In this document: piece by piece, positions 22,932-39,901 of the stretch
How the letters are laid out: each line of letters starts with the position of its first letter
Position numbering within the stretch: the stretch's first letter is position 1
NCBI GenBank assembly: GCA_018296165.2
Contig: JACKQL020000014.1
Span: 806,001-870,000, forward strand
Origin: Termitomyces sp. T153
Taxonomy: Eukaryota > Basidiomycota > Agaricomycetes > Agaricales > Lyophyllaceae
Reading direction: 5' to 3'
Length of the DNA stretch: 64,000 nucleotides
Notes under the pieces: model-generated
Told to the model about the DNA's origin: nothing
Seen by the model: only the letters and a program-made list of their open reading frames with translations
The model's database searches: none
Position numbers and translations under genes: made by a program

Positions 22932-24911
22932 TTACCGCGCAAATAAATAGCGACGCCATCCACTCGCTTGCCACCCCTTCTCGAACTCTTCCTCGGAGAA
23001 ACGATGGAGAGCCCATCGTCTTGCCCGCTTCCTAATTGCCAGATCCTCATCTGAGCTCAATGTAAGAGCGCTATGGAGTGCCTCGGCGAAAGTTTCCGGT
23101 GAGTCCGCGTGGTACCCTACAAACAAGAAGGAAACAAAGTTTTGAATACAATGTACTGACTATGCAAAGAGCTCTGAAAGGATCATCGCGTACCTGTCGG
23201 TTCCCCATTGATAGGAATAACAATGTCATTTAGGGGCCCACCAGATGCGTGCACAACGGGGATCACACCCGCTGACTGATAAAAATTAGATGGTGGGCAG
23301 ACATGGACAATACATGGGCTCACCATGTATTCCACCACGTTAATTCCAAAATGCTCGTCCACCATCGTATTCATCCCGATGCTAGCCCTGGACAACAGAT
23401 CAAGCATCTCGGAGTACGGCGCGTTGACAATGAATTGAACACGGTCCTAAGGCAACGGGCAATCAGCATGGACTAAAATCAAGAGGTTGTATGTGAGCTC
23501 CGAGTGACCGTACCTCGATCTTGAGATCCCTTGCCAATTTGCGTAAACCCTCGACCCGTTCCGCATCCCCGGTGTTTCGGCTCCCCCCGAGCAACACCAT
23601 CTTCACGCTCGCGGTGTGTCCCGGGTACATTGTGAGGAGATGATAGAAGGCACACAACTGAGCAGCATGGTCCTTTTCTGGTCTAGATCGGTCATCCGTT
23701 CAGCTGTTGATGAAATCCGTTGAGCTAATGGGGAACAGACCTGAATTGGGCGACGCTCATGATAATTGACTCGCGACCTTGCAAATCAAACTTCGCAGTT
23801 TCGCGGGTATCACAGGGAGGATAGACGATCTCGGCATGGGTAAAGCCCGCGTTGGGAGAACGTAAGAATAAAAAGGGAGGAATGACGGAGAAAGCGTCCA
23901 GGAGTGGGTCTGAATGTTGGAGTATCGCATCGACGTGATTTTTAGTCCATGAGGAGTTGACCATCAGAAAGCGGGCGATACGGAGAGAGCGCGCATAATA
24001 GTACATGAAGATACGGTAATAGCTGGCACAAGGATAAGCACATCCTCCAATTCCGGCAGAGGCAAGTAAACCGGACTGACAAAAGCTTGACTTTACTCAA
24101 GATGGCTGATGATGACACGGTCTCGGTATTAGTATGCCATATCTTGCGCGATCTCACTCGCTCCAACATATCTGTACTGATTGTAGGATAATGGACGTAA
24201 GCACCGACAGGGATACCGCCCATTAAGTTTACCACATAGAACGAGAATGCATAGCCCATAGTATCTTTTTGTGCTACGTCAGTTAGCTGAGGAACCTGAT
24301 CGAGTTGTGCCTTACCTATGAAAAGGTCTGGGATTAATTTGGACATGGCTTCCCATGCCATATACATGGAACCAAGGCTTTGACCTAGAATCGTGAACAT
24401 GGTCCATGTCTTGTCTTCGACCAACCAACGCGAATCAAGAAAAACGAAATGGAGGCTGGACGGATTTAAGGATATGTCAAAACGGGCCTGTTTTGAAGTC
24501 GTAATTTGCAAGATATGTCAACGATTGGTCTATTCGTACCGAGACTTTCTTGATAATTTCAGACTTGGAGGCATCCGTATCTCCACTATATACGACGCTC
24601 ACAACATCGGGTTCGGTGCGCTGGAGAGCAGCGATCGCGGTCCAGAGAACGCGTTCCCCTCCGCCACCAGCATTACTTGCGTAGGCTATGTAGAATCAAA
24701 GCCCGCAGAACTCGTAGATAGACAATATCTCCTACCAGTATGGGTGGAAAAAGCCGATAAGACGTGTACTTCTGCTCGCTTCAGCGGACAATCCGAGCTC
24801 TTCGAAGGCAAGTTGCTTGCGCTTGGTATTGGTATAGCGTAGCAAAAAAGAATATACGGTGAATGAGAGCCAGATGGCGAGGCATGGAAGGAAAACTACT
24901 AGTGCCAGCAT
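22932..24911 (-). CDS. ALG11: ALG11 alpha-1,2-mannosyltransferase (dolichol-linked N-glycan assembly)
   Basis: Nine minus-strand exons close to 502 residues: 24911-24736, 24675-24540, 24487-24316, 24264-24081, 24022-23741, 23682-23514, 23446-23324, 23275-23194 and 23116-22932. ALG11 uses GDP-mannose on the cytosolic face of the ER to add the fourth and fifth mannoses to the lipid-linked oligosaccharide. An N-terminal membrane anchor ([20 protein letters not shown]) is followed by [18 protein letters not shown], then [30 protein letters not shown] and [14 protein letters not shown]. The GT-B C-terminal motif is [13 protein letters not shown] with [14 protein letters not shown]. These follow the family order and the length fits. 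Start chosen at the ATG that opens the anchor; an in-frame ATG about 20 codons upstream is possible. A small membrane-protein gene diverges 299 bp upstream. Confidence 0.95.
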
Positions 24912-25210
24912 TGTTGTGGATGAACGTTGACGTGAGAGCCAATTGAAACGAGTCTGACACATACCTTCGGTTTTCTCTTCCGGCCTCAATCAGTTCTTCG
25001 CTTTTCCTTCGACTCATAGCCTTGTCGAGTCTCCATTTTAGCTTGCCTCGCGTTTCCAACCGCATGGCTTCTGGTGATTATTTTTGGACTCTTACTTGAA
25101 CTGGTTCGGGTCTGAATCGCCTTCAATTGCAAGATCTGTCCACTCATTGGCATATATAAAAATGACCACACACGACCTGCCTTTTCGTCCAGCTTTGAGA
25201 CTACAAACTC

Positions 25211-25842
25211 ATGGCTGTCAAACGCTCATACGTGATCCTCGTCCTTGTCATCTTCATCCTCGCCCAAGTGGGCGATGGGCGTCCCTTTGCTGCGGCGCTC
25301 ACTGACGAGGTTCTCTCTTTTGTCACGGACGCCTCACCGACCAGTGTTTTGGTCACTACCACGGTTGTCCGCATCGACCATTCGGGCACTGCCGCTTCTT
25401 TCATACGAACTGACAACCCCACCTCCAGCAATACAATCAACTCCACTCAAATGTCGAAATTGGATAGTAATGCTACAGTAGCTGTTTCGACCATTGTGGG
25501 CATTGTGGTTTTTCTACGTACGTCGCCTATGTCGTTGGGTCCGTGTCTCGTGTCTTATGAATATCAGCTCTACTCATTGCCATGCTGATCTACCCATGGA
25601 CTATCGCTGGCCATGAAGTCGACGTATTCCACATCATGCGGCGTCTCGTACACCATCCTCGCCCTACTAGTAACACCCGCATCCACATATCCCGAACGTC
25701 TCTACGCAGCACCAGTTCTGTTTCGGGCATTTCCTACGCCTCGACTGAGTGTGCGGTGCCAATGAAGGAGGTTCGTCCTCCACAGAAGCCAGCGCCTGTC
25801 CTCGTTAAGGACGGATCACCAGCTGATTGCTCATATGTTTAG
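25211..25842 (+). CDS. Predicted single-pass type I membrane protein, unknown function
   Basis: Two exons (25211-25517 and 25568-25842) with a 50-nt GTACGT...CAG intron give 193 residues. Residues 1-22 look like a signal peptide (VILVLVIFILAQVGDG). A Ser/Thr-rich extracellular stretch of about 65 residues follows, with N-glycosylation sequons (NST, NAT), then a membrane helix across the splice junction (STIVGIVVFLPLLIAMLIYP) and a basic cytosolic tail of about 85 residues (MRRLVHHPRPTSNT...). I recognise no family. This layout occurs in small fungal cell-surface proteins. It is divergent from ALG11. Confidence rests on the clean splice and the signal-helix-tail layout, not on homology. Confidence 0.62.
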
Positions 25843-27155
25843 CACTAGTTGGTCTGTTGTCCATATTTCTGAGGTTCGGCTTCTGACGCATCGATAGTCT
25901 GTACACGGCTCTAAACACCGTGTGAGATCTGTCTACCTTCGGATACCTGTGCTACGCTACGGACTACCCAGGACTTTTGTTATTGATGTTTTTAAACTAC
26001 GTTTTACTCACTCTCCATCCTTAGGATAAACTATCTGTTCTGTTTTCTCGTGTTCTGTTCAATCGTCAATAAATGTCATTTTAGTGCGCGCTATGATGAA
26101 TGCTGTTGACTTTTTCATTGCTGCTCCATTCAAGTACTGTAATGCTAATATATAGCTACTTTAGCTTTCGTTTCCGACTTGAGTTATCTTCCCAGGCAAG
26201 TATGCAGAGTTTTTCATAATTGAGGCCAACATTTCACAGCCGATATCGTTCGGACAGGGAATGCCAGATAGAAATCGTTGTCGCCAGCTGGAAACCTACA
26301 ACGCCAAGGCATGAATCGCCCGGCGCTGAGTGGGTTAAGCCTTGAGTTTGGATGCAAACGTTGTGTGATACTAGAAGATCTATTCAGAGACGTTGCCAGG
26401 TCCAAGACCTTTCAATGTTCCGAGTGCCTTCTATATCAGTGTCATTGACATGGGACCATCATCTAATTAACAATAGACGTGATCCATACTTATGATAGAA
26501 TGCGGGGAGTGTGCTTCTCATGAGAGGCATTCCCAGTCTTTCCCCTCAATACCTATCCTAAGTTCGGCACGATACATGGTGTGTTCGGCGAAACTTGAAC
26601 TAACAAAGCATCGATTTGAATGTAGACAGCTCAAGGCGAACGGTTCGTTGAACCCTAGACCGTCGCGCGAGAGGGCACATAGGCAGTTCGGCCCGGGTTT
26701 GTTTTTCGAGGCCAACAAACCGAAGTCTTGGGCCCAATTGATTTGAGATTAAGTATTTGAAAAGAGATCAAACCCAGGGATCCTGGAAGCCAGCCACGAG
26801 GCCAACTTCGTATCCATGGTATGTGTCTACTATGTCAAGCTAAACGGAGCCAAGAAAAGACCTAGAGAAGAGTATACATTGGGTCGATACCCGCCTAGTA
26901 CCGTCAATTTGTCATGTAGCTACCATCATTCTGCGGTCAGAGGGATCCTGACATGAGATCAATGATCAATCGGAGCTACTAGGAAGAATGACACTCATAT
27001 GACGGCATCTGAATCTAGGGTCTACTCATTTTCAACAATACTAGACGTGTCATGAAAACGTGCTAAATAGCTGTATGTACGGAATAGCCTTGATACCAAG
27101 TAGTCCGCTGCACATGAATAGAATATCACTACATGAGGATTAGGTACAAATCATA
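25843..27155. other. Intergenic region, no gene supported
   Basis: Only short open frames without motifs or splice-consistent partners occur here. It contains the 3' sides of the membrane-protein gene and of DHX37. Confidence 0.55.
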
Positions 27156-30100
27156 TTACTTTTGAAGTATATCTGCCTTGATAGGCGGTAATTCCCAGTT
27201 ATCCGGGCCAAAACGTGGAATTGTCATCATAACGCCTGCCATATTTTTTGTTGGTTTGGAAAACGTACAAAGGGAAGGTTTTCCCAGAGTTGAAAGCCAT
27301 GCTGGGTTTACTATCGTCAAGCCTATAGAATCAAATTTAACATGTGAGGCATCACAGTGATCAATCTGAGTGTACCTTTCAACCAAACGCGGCTCGTTCT
27401 GACGACTTCACTAAAGACTACATACTCTGGTGGCGAAGTGTTCGCGAGGATTGAAGAAGGGTGGATGAACACATCTTCAGTGATACCAAGCGCTCGGTAA
27501 GGTACACCTTTCGAAGTTGCGTATTGAGCACTGGAAGACGATGGGTCGAGACGATCTTTGCGAATCGCAACTTGGTCGATAAATCCGGCCGTCAAGAGTT
27601 GACGGAGAACTTTGAGCTGAGACAAGGTAAGTTAAGGTCTTTTAGCTTGAAGGTAACCCACTTGGAGAGCGTTAGGTGGACTGATATTTGAGATAAACCC
27701 TGCGTTGACTCCTGGAAAGTTCATTTGCACGATGTTACTGATCTGTGCTCGCAATTTGTGGATTTCTTCCATCGCCTAGGCGATTTTGAGATGCGAGATA
27801 TATAGTACAAGACAACCTTGTCAATTACCTTTGGTCTTATGAAATGCTCGGCACAAAATGCATGCCCACCACCGGAATACTCATATGCACCGACAACGGA
27901 GAGGATCTTGAATATGTCGCTGGTGTATTGACCTAGAGAGGCGTGTGTCTGATATGTTGTCAGTAGCCATTACATGGGCGGACGAATTGACAGACTTACA
28001 TGCTGAGACTCAAAGAAAGCTTTCCGACGTGACCGTTGTACCTCTTTGGCTTTCACAGCTGCACTGGTCAAATGAGACAGATCCTCAGATTCCAGGTTCT
28101 CTTGATCGTCTTCGGGAAGAAGTCCTTCATCATGCAAGAACGGATCCCCTACGGACAAGGCAGATACAATAGCAATGACGTACGGAAGACATCCATGTTG
28201 TTGTCCGTTCACTAACATGCGAGAGAATCTTGGCGACAGGGGAAATAACGACATCGTTTTCCCAAGATCTGTTATCTGGCTGCCAGTCATATCACTGGCG
28301 CCAATTCTCGGAGTGCTTAGCGCCCCTAGGTGGATCAAAACTTTCTCTGCGGTGTGAAGTGCCGAACGTTCTGGGGGTGTGGGGAAAGGAAAGTTTACAA
28401 CCGCATCAATGTGCATGCTCTTCATTTGCAGGACTACGCCTTCAATCGGCATTCGATTAATCTCTGGGAGGGAAAATTGATCGAAATGGTGTTCATACAG
28501 CGCAGAAGAGTAGAGTCGATAACAGTGGCCAGGTCCTGTGCGTCCAGCACGTCCAGCACGTTGCGCAGCAGATGCTTTTGATGTCCAGTTGACAACAAAC
28601 GCTTGAATACCGTTCCTTATGTCATATCTACGCTATAAAGGATTTGTCAATTTATAACTTCCGAAAGAGAGGGATGATCAGCCAACCTCCTTAGCTCGAC
28701 CACAATCAACAACGTAGCGGATATTGGGAATAGTGAGAGACGTTTCGGCAACATTAGTGGATACTACCACGAGACGCGATCCGGGTGGCGGTGGTTGGAA
28801 AACGCGCATCTGCTTTTCACTCGGAAGGAGAGAGTATAGAGGGACAACATGCATAGGAACTAAAAGAGAATCATCAAGTTACATTATCTTGCGACGTGGA
28901 GAGTAATTTTACCATCTGAGCCGTCATCTTCGAGGCCTAATTCCTCATTAAGTCGATCCTCAACGTCGCTGTTTAGAGCATCTGGGTCGTCATCATTTAG
29001 TCCATCATCGACGTCAAATGCTAGATCACTGGGACCACTTTCTCCTAGGTCAAAGTCTTCCGCCTCGATGTCCGCTGCATAACGATGATTAAAAGATGAA
29101 CAGGTCGCTCGTATATGCACTTGCCGTGTGCGGGGCCGACTGTTTCAGTTTTAGATGCGGTGTTCTCGTCATCCTGGCTCGCAGAAACTGCAACAAGAAC
29201 CCTTCTCTTCCGTTTTTCCTCGAGCGCCTTCTGACCAAACTTCGCCTCAAGTTTCCGGCACACGCCAGTAATCTCATTCTGACCCGTCAAGAAGATCAGA
29301 ATGCCACCCGGAGGTAGACGAGTATGAATTTTTGTGGTCTTCTTGATAGCTTCTGTTACATAGTCGGATGCTGTCCTACGGCTGAAATGGATCGTTACTG
29401 GATGTTGACGCGCTGCGACATTAATGACAGGAGGAGGGGTAGGAAACAATGTCTTATTTTCAGCGAAGTCGTCGACCCGTAAGGTTGCAGACATGATGAT
29501 GAGACGTAAGGGCTACTAGGCCTTAACAAATAAGTTTGCATAATGTAATGAAGACCTTACCTTCGCACCTTCCTTTCCCTCTTTCCACATCGTCTCTCGT
29601 AGTTTGAGGACACGGCTGAGTACCCCGATCAGAATATCGGTGTTGATACTTCTTTCATGAGCCTCGTCAATAATGATGACCGAGTATTTAGTTAGCAAAA
29701 AATCAGTCGCAAGCTCCCTTAGCAAAACACCGTCTGTCATGAACTTGATAGAGGTGGAAGGGGAGACAGTCGCATCGTAACGAATCTGATACGACACGCG
29801 GGATGAAGTAAGGGAAAGTTCGTGAGCTACACGAGCAGCCATGGACATGGCAGCAACCCGACGTGGTTGGGTGATTCCGATCATTCCAGGATTATCTAGG
29901 ATGACGTTAGTGAAAACCAGAAATGAAAAACTGGATAGCAAACGTACCACTATCAGGTGTGCCAAAGCCAGCTTCATACAAAAACTGGGGAACTTGCGTC
30001 GTCTTCCCGCTACCAGTTTCACCGCAAATTATGACAACAGGATTCAATAAAATGGCCTCCATAATGGGCTGCTCCTCTGTGACGATAGGAAGAAGCATCC

Positions 30101-31548
30101 TCGCCTCTTCGACATCAAGAGGGCGTTTAACCTCGATGGCCTTGACCTTGAGACTCGACTTTGTAACACCCTGCTTTTCTAACATCTGCACAAACACCGT
30201 GTTGGGTAACTTAAGATCTCGTCCCAGAGGCCCGCGCATTTCCACAGGTTTGGAAGGATCATCGATTTTCCGTTTCTTTTTGGCTGGAGGAGGAAGATCG
30301 TGAACCTGGTTTGGTAGCTCTTCTGGTATCGGTTCAACATATCTCTTGACTGCTCCGAGTTGCTTGATAGCCCAATCTTTGAACCCGAGACGTTTGCGAG
30401 GCCGAAGTGATCCATCTTCGTCCGTTGGGGTCTCTTCTTGGCCCTCCTCTCCCTCACCCTCCTCTTCTTGACTTTCTTCCGAGGAGTCACTTCCTGAGGC
30501 TTCTGTTTGTTTCTGCTGCCCTTCATCTTCGGAAGTATCGTTTTCAGAATCAGAACTATCGAAGGAGGTATCTGACATTTTATCATCAACTGGAGCTGGC
30601 GGAGCATGCGTGTTTGTCCATCTGCTGAATCTCGTCTAGTAGACATTAGAGACCTATTCTGAGAAAAGAAAACAAAAGTCGCACCTTGCCATTGCTTTTC
30701 TGTCGTGATTTGGGCGCCATCATGGTCCCATCAGGATTTCGTCTGAGGGCGCTACCAACGACAGAGGGTGTAGGGGGAGCAGATGATACTGTCGAAACTC
30801 CAACGACCGTAGCGGTTGGCCCTCTGGTCAAAGACTCCTCTGACTCTTTAACAGAAGTTCTAACTTCCTTTCCTCCATGGAGTAGCTCGTCCTCTTCCGA
30901 GTCCGTGCCCTCGTCGTTGGCACCTATCACGGTATATGTGTCTCCCCTTCGTTTACGCTTTCCTAAGTGACCATCAAGCGCACGTCGAACCTGTTTGTCC
31001 TCCAACCGCTCAAGTCGTTCTTGGTGCGTAGACACTTTTCCAGTCCCTAACGATGAAGAGGTTTGTAAATGTAGAGATGATGGAACTTCCGCCTGTGTCT
31101 GCCTGAGAAATGTCAAGGAAAAATAATAGCAATAAAGGCAGGGACGTACGCTAACTTCTGGAAAAGAAGTGCTCGCTCCTCTTTTTTAAGTTTTTTGTCC
31201 TGTTGATCAAATCATAATCAATAATCTAGTCAGACTCGAGTGCAACGTACTATATATTTCTCAAGTCTTTTCTTCTTCTTACTAGACCATTTGGAATCAG
31301 ATTGTGCGGCGAGCTACCACGTAGATCAGTTTCCAAAACGTTTCGAATCTACCATTACACACCTCTTGCTTGAGCCTTTCTCTCCGTTCTTGATCTTTAA
31401 TCTCTTTAGGTTTTGAGGCAAGGATACTAGCGTTTGGGTCGACTTGAACGGCTTCAGGTGGGCCCTCAGTCTTACGAACTCGTCTCAATTTCCCTCTTTT
31501 CCTGGATCCTGACTGCCTTGCGCGCTTTACTCTTTGAGCATGATCCAT
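27156..31548 (-). CDS. DHX37/Ecm16 (Dhr1) DEAH-box RNA helicase, small-subunit ribosome biogenesis
   Basis: Fourteen minus-strand exons close to 1245 residues: 31548-31363, 31313-31251, 31199-31150, 31102-30685, 30635-29948, 29895-29561, 29512-29125, 29074-28913, 28859-28687, 28632-28000, 27948-27829, 27775-27662, 27616-27376 and 27322-27156. The basic and acidic N-terminus ([11 protein letters not shown], then [19 protein letters not shown]) is typical of nucleolar Ecm16. Helicase motifs: [10 protein letters not shown] (I, about residue 445), TQPRRVAA (Ia), DEAHER (II), SAT (III), FLTGQNEI (IV), [11 protein letters not shown] (V) and [10 protein letters not shown] (VI), followed by the HA2 and OB regions. 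Yeast Dhr1 releases U3 snoRNA from pre-18S rRNA. The intron at 29124-29075 is a GC-AG intron (G|GCAAGT). It is divergent from the F-box-like gene with 267 bp between starts. Confidence 0.95.
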
Positions 31549-31815
31549 AACCGACGAACCCGGCGAGGACAGTCGCGTTGGTCAAGAATCGAGGATCTTG
31601 AATTCAAAATTATGCCTCACGTGCCAAAGAATGGTGATCACATGGAAAGTGTGATTGGTTGTTGACGCGTGTGGCCAGTGTGGCAAACACTGGCAACAAA
31701 ACCGTGACATAGTCCTGAGTCATTCCAACCACTTGACTTCCCTGCCGCTGTGAACTATTTTGCTTGGTCAAACCCTTACACTCCGAGTTTCCCACTGTAA
31801 AATTTCGTCAATACT

Positions 31816-33557
31816 ATGCGAGGCATGAATTCGCTGCCTCTGGACGACGACATCATAGACTGTATATTGACCTCCCTGTCTGACTACTCGACTCTTCGAG
31901 CAACCATACTTTCATCTCAGTCCTTTTACAATGTCTTTAAGGCACACCCGAAATCAATCATACGCGCCATCTCTTTTAACATTACTGGACCATCTCTGCC
32001 TCAGGCTATCAGGTTACTTCGTTACGCAGTCTCTACCGATTCGAATCATACAAGCATGCTTAACACTTCGCCAATAAAACTTTGGTCAGAAGAAGATGAC
32101 ATTGGCTCAATAACTGCTGAAGAGTGTTGCAAGTTGGTGAACGACGTCACAGTAGTCAAAGCTCTGGAAGACCTCTTTAGTTTCAGGCAGGTTGCAATTA
32201 TCTCTCTGAGCCACACAAATCCGACTCAATCCATTCTCTCATATGGCAGACATAAAGATCGCACCTCTCGTATCAGTCTTTTGAACTCCGTAGAATCTTT
32301 ACGTTTTCGAAGGGCGATGTATCGCTTAATGCTGATTGCAAAGATTTTCCCGGCCGATAAATACGAATTTGAAGACGAAGACGATGAAGATTTTGATCCA
32401 ACTAATGTGGAACGTGACAGGCTCGCAAGGAGGAAGCTATTGGATGACTTTTCTACAGCCGAATTACTCGAGTTGCATAGTGCTTCATTATTCCTGATTG
32501 AACTTGCTGAGGGGATCTCTGTCGGAGAGAGCGGGAGACGTTTGTCATTTTTCAAGAAAAATTGCGTCTTCTCATATTGATCGTCATCCTGACAGCTGGC
32601 GAAATTTCTGGAGATGTGGTGCTAGCGCGTGGTCCAGCAATGGTACTGCAGGCATATCGACTAATCACGGCTGGTGATTTGCATGGAAATCTGGAAACTG
32701 GCAATGTTCCACCTTCTTTCGTGGGTTATCTTTCCAATCCTCTCAAGGAGATTTTGGAGGAACGCAAGACAAAACCTCTTGATAATTCTACCCATTGGAC
32801 GTCTTTACTGGAAGACATCCGCGGAGCTAACGATACTTGCAAGTTCATTCTATCTTTTGTTGTTGCGCATATCTATACCATCAGACAGGTGACAAATGTG
32901 GCGTCACTTCTGGTTTGAATCTATGGAATAAGTCAGGTAAGTCACGTCCAGTTTGGAATCACGATTTCTTGGATAACAAATAACTGTGTATCAGGCTGGG
33001 ATGATCTACGGCGCTTTTCTTTTTCTCTTGGGGCTCATGGTGTCGTCGGACTCATCCAGGGGTACCTCACTGCCAACGTTGTTGAGGGCGATAACCTAAA
33101 GCATAAGCTTCTTAGTGTGTATAAACCGGCGACGTATACAAATCTACTGGAGCAGATGTACCAGGTTAAAACCCCTCCTTGGGATACTTTGAATCATGGC
33201 GACTGGTTGTGTGAACCCTGCATCATTCAATTATTACGAGCTCATCTTCACCTTTGGTTCCTCCAATGCAAACGAGAGAGTAAGCCTTGGCTCATTACAC
33301 TTTTCCCTTGCTGCACACAACTCATGTCTCTTTCAGGAGGTGACGAGATCCACGAAGACTGCTGGTGAGTGATTTTGATGTCTACAAGGTTTCAAATTTT
33401 GTCACTGAAATGTCAATGAATAGGTATGGATATAAGTGTCGGACACAGAGACATAGTGTTCATCATGCAGGGCGCCTTAACGTATGTTAGTCTTTTAATG
33501 TGGTGTGTCTTATTTGACCAAATAGTCCATCAGCATCTCTGTGAACCTACGCGATAA
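31816..33557 (+). CDS. F-box-like protein of an agaricomycete-expanded family
   Basis: The N-terminus (MNSLPLDDDIIDCILTSL, SDYSTLRATILSSQSFYNVF) fits an F-box-like fold, and HPKSIIRAISFNITGPSLPQA is the usual next block. The C-terminal signature is intact: WLCEPCIIQLLRAHLHLW, EDCWYGYKCRTQ, then HHAGRLNHLCEPTR and stop. Splices I can fix are exon ends at 32936, 33279, 33364 and 33481, with the next exons starting at 32995, 33337, 33424 and 33534; the stop is at 33555-33557. The reading frame changes between about 32510 and 32590, and again near 32840-32900, so further introns or a frameshift lie there; I could not fix these boundaries. Function is unknown; F-box proteins usually link targets to SCF ubiquitin ligases. 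Confidence 0.72.
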
Positions 33558-33990
33558 ACCAGGACTCGAGTCTGTCTATGGATCTATTTAATGCCAATTT
33601 AATGGGTCGGCGGCAAATACAAATATTAATAATGGAACTACACGAATAACTTTAAATATCGGTTGAAGAACTTGTCTCGATAAATGTACAAAATCGAATA
33701 GTAACAGTCAATGAATCAATATCAAAGTATATGAGATCTTTCGTACGAAGGTTGTATTTTTTCCATCAACAGATACTTCATTCTATCTTCGAGGCCTCGG
33801 AGAACAGCATCACCAGCACCAAACTTGGTCGGTGGAACATCAGGCAAAGCTCAACCAACCTGTGAATGCGCATAGCTTGGTCTTGTTACCCACATTGATC
33901 CAGAAGAAACAGTTTATGCACCAATCCAGAGCTTACAGCAGAGGCAGATCCTTCGACTACAACCAATGAAAAATTCTAAGACATTGCTGA
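33558..33990. other. Intergenic, no gene seen
   Basis: AT-rich spacer between a plus-strand and a minus-strand gene that converge; no supported feature. Confidence 0.55.
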
Positions 33991-34976
33991 CTAGGTAAAG
34001 AATAAGACGAATTTCAACATAAGCGCTGAAGGCGGCTGGGATAAACGTCCGCCAAAATTGTCCCATCCATCAGGATAATACATAGTCAGCTTTCCTGTAA
34101 AATTTCTCAAGCTCCAGCTCACCGATATACACTGGCTGATAGCATCCACATGTGTCTCCTCAATTGTCCTTGTCCTGAGCTGAACAATCGGTACTATCGG
34201 TATGGTGTCCGAGACAAAACGTACTTGATATTTTCTCCAAAAGGTAATGATAAAGCCTCCATCATAATATTGGGCAGTTTTATGGAAACGGCGTTGTTGT
34301 TCATTAAGCCATTCATTGGGATGGCTGGTTTCGAAGAGGAGATGACAATTCATCAATCTCCCACAAGCCTTTACAAGACGGATGAAAGCTTGGTAGGCTT
34401 CGGGAGTATCGCTGAAGGGGATGCCAGATTCTAAGATGCGCCTGCAGGTCTCCGAAGTAGATCTGAAATGACTCGCTCCACATCCGGACTTCCGAATAGA
34501 GTCCCAAGAACCAGAGCAGACCTTCCAGAGCTGTTGGCCTCCATTGTTCACTTTAGCGACGCTGCGCTGAACCAGAAATGGAAGAAGATCCTGGAATCCT
34601 TTCGCTTTCTCCAGATTGTCTAAGAATGCTTTAAGGGCCAAAGCGTCTTCAGGATCTGAAGAACCATTTTCAAGGAGGTATGTTTTGGAAGTCGTAAGCA
34701 TGTAAAAGGTACGCCGTCTGGTTGGTCATTCGATAGACAAAGAGCTACTGCGTCGAGTACAACGAGCGTTCTCGGTTCTTGGTTTTAGTCGTATGGCTGC
34801 TCCCTGTATCTAAATCTCTTCAGCGACCATACATGGTCTTCTGACAGGCTGTTCGGGTCCGTTGTTTGTTGATCATGGGATCGAGGTCGCCTATCATCAG
34901 AATAATCAGAATCTTTCGGGATACATAACAGGTTGACTGAATGAACCGAGGCCTGAGGGCGAGAATTTTTTGTCAC
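33991..34976 (-). CDS. Hypothetical protein, exon structure partly unresolved
   Basis: A long open stretch on the minus strand (34701-33991) encodes about 236 residues with coding-like composition (LALKAFLDNLEKAKGFQDLLPFLVQ, HPNEWLNEQQRRFHKTAQYY, IEETHVDAISQCISVSWSL). A second open stretch at 34976-34785 (QASVHSVNLLCIPKDSDYSD) may be an upstream exon, but I could not find a convincing splice that joins them, so the 5' end is uncertain. No known domain was recognised. DAD1 diverges from it on the other strand. Confidence 0.45.
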
Positions 34977-35114
34977 GGTCGTAAAAGATTGGTATTTATG
35001 TAAGTCCAGAGTCAGGTGACTATCATGACTATCATATTATTTGCGACCAATATAGAGCTCGAGTCTAACCATCACTTCAATATCTCAGTCCTCATTTGCG
35101 CAGGGAAAATATAC

Positions 35115-35476
35115 ATGTCCCAAGCGGACGAAGATCCGACATTTTTCGAACGCGAACGCGACAGGCTTGCGCGCGATATCACATCTGTAGGTTTTAACTA
35201 CGATGTGACAAGTGACACGGTCCTTATCAATATTTAATACGAGAGCAGGGCTTCGAGGAGCTCCTGTCATCCACAAATGTGTTAAATCGCAAGCTTGAAG
35301 AGGTACTGGGAATGACTAAGGAGTATGACACGATTGCCGAGCTATGGCAGAGCTTTTATCGGCTTATGCGGGGACCCATAGCAGATGACAGTGGAGAAGA
35401 GAAGACGACTGGTTTGCCAGGGACGGGAGGGCATGTAGTTGCTATGAAGCAAAGTAAAGGGCCAGGTACACAATAA
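35115..35476 (+). CDS. DAD1: DASH complex subunit Dad1
   Basis: Two exons (35115-35186 and 35249-35476) split by a 62-nt GTAGGT...CAG intron encode 99 residues. The family core is intact: TFFERERDRLARDITS before the splice and GFEELLSSTNVLNRKLEEVL after it, then GMTKEYDTIAELWQSFYRLM. Dad1 is part of the fungal DASH/Dam1 ring that couples kinetochores to spindle microtubules; it has no animal counterpart, which supports a fungal origin. The last about 35 residues are a poorly conserved tail. The start is the ATG that places FFERER ten residues in, as in relatives; a longer upstream frame is not needed. Confidence 0.93.
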
Positions 35477-35612
35477 GGTGCGTTGGGTGATAAACTAGAA
35501 GAACTCCTATTTACAATATATTTGGATACACGAAGACGAAGGACGAAGGACGGGCTACAACAAGTAAGATAATGTATCGATGCGAAAACACAGAAAGGAT
35601 CTAGTAAGCATT

Positions 35613-39693
<4,081 letters not shown>

Positions 39694-39901
39694 TGTGGAG
39701 AGAGGGTTGCTGCTGAAAGCCCGAGAGGCGAAGAAAGTGAGTAGTGTGCAATGAACAGTGGAATCAGAATCTGGTGACTGTTAATTTCATGATTATTGGG
39801 GCTGTGGGCAGCCAAATTTGAAATTTTTGATCTATCAGTTATGTCTATATCTGGAGATCTCAGAAATCTAGTTTCCTCCTTGTTTTGAACTTCGCAGCTT
39901 T

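Noticed and set aside
32178..32260. Possible intron in the F-box-like gene (GTTGCAATT...GGCAG)
   Set aside because: With a GT donor the phase breaks (59 nt, leads to a stop); only an unusual GC donor would fit, so the continuous reading was kept.
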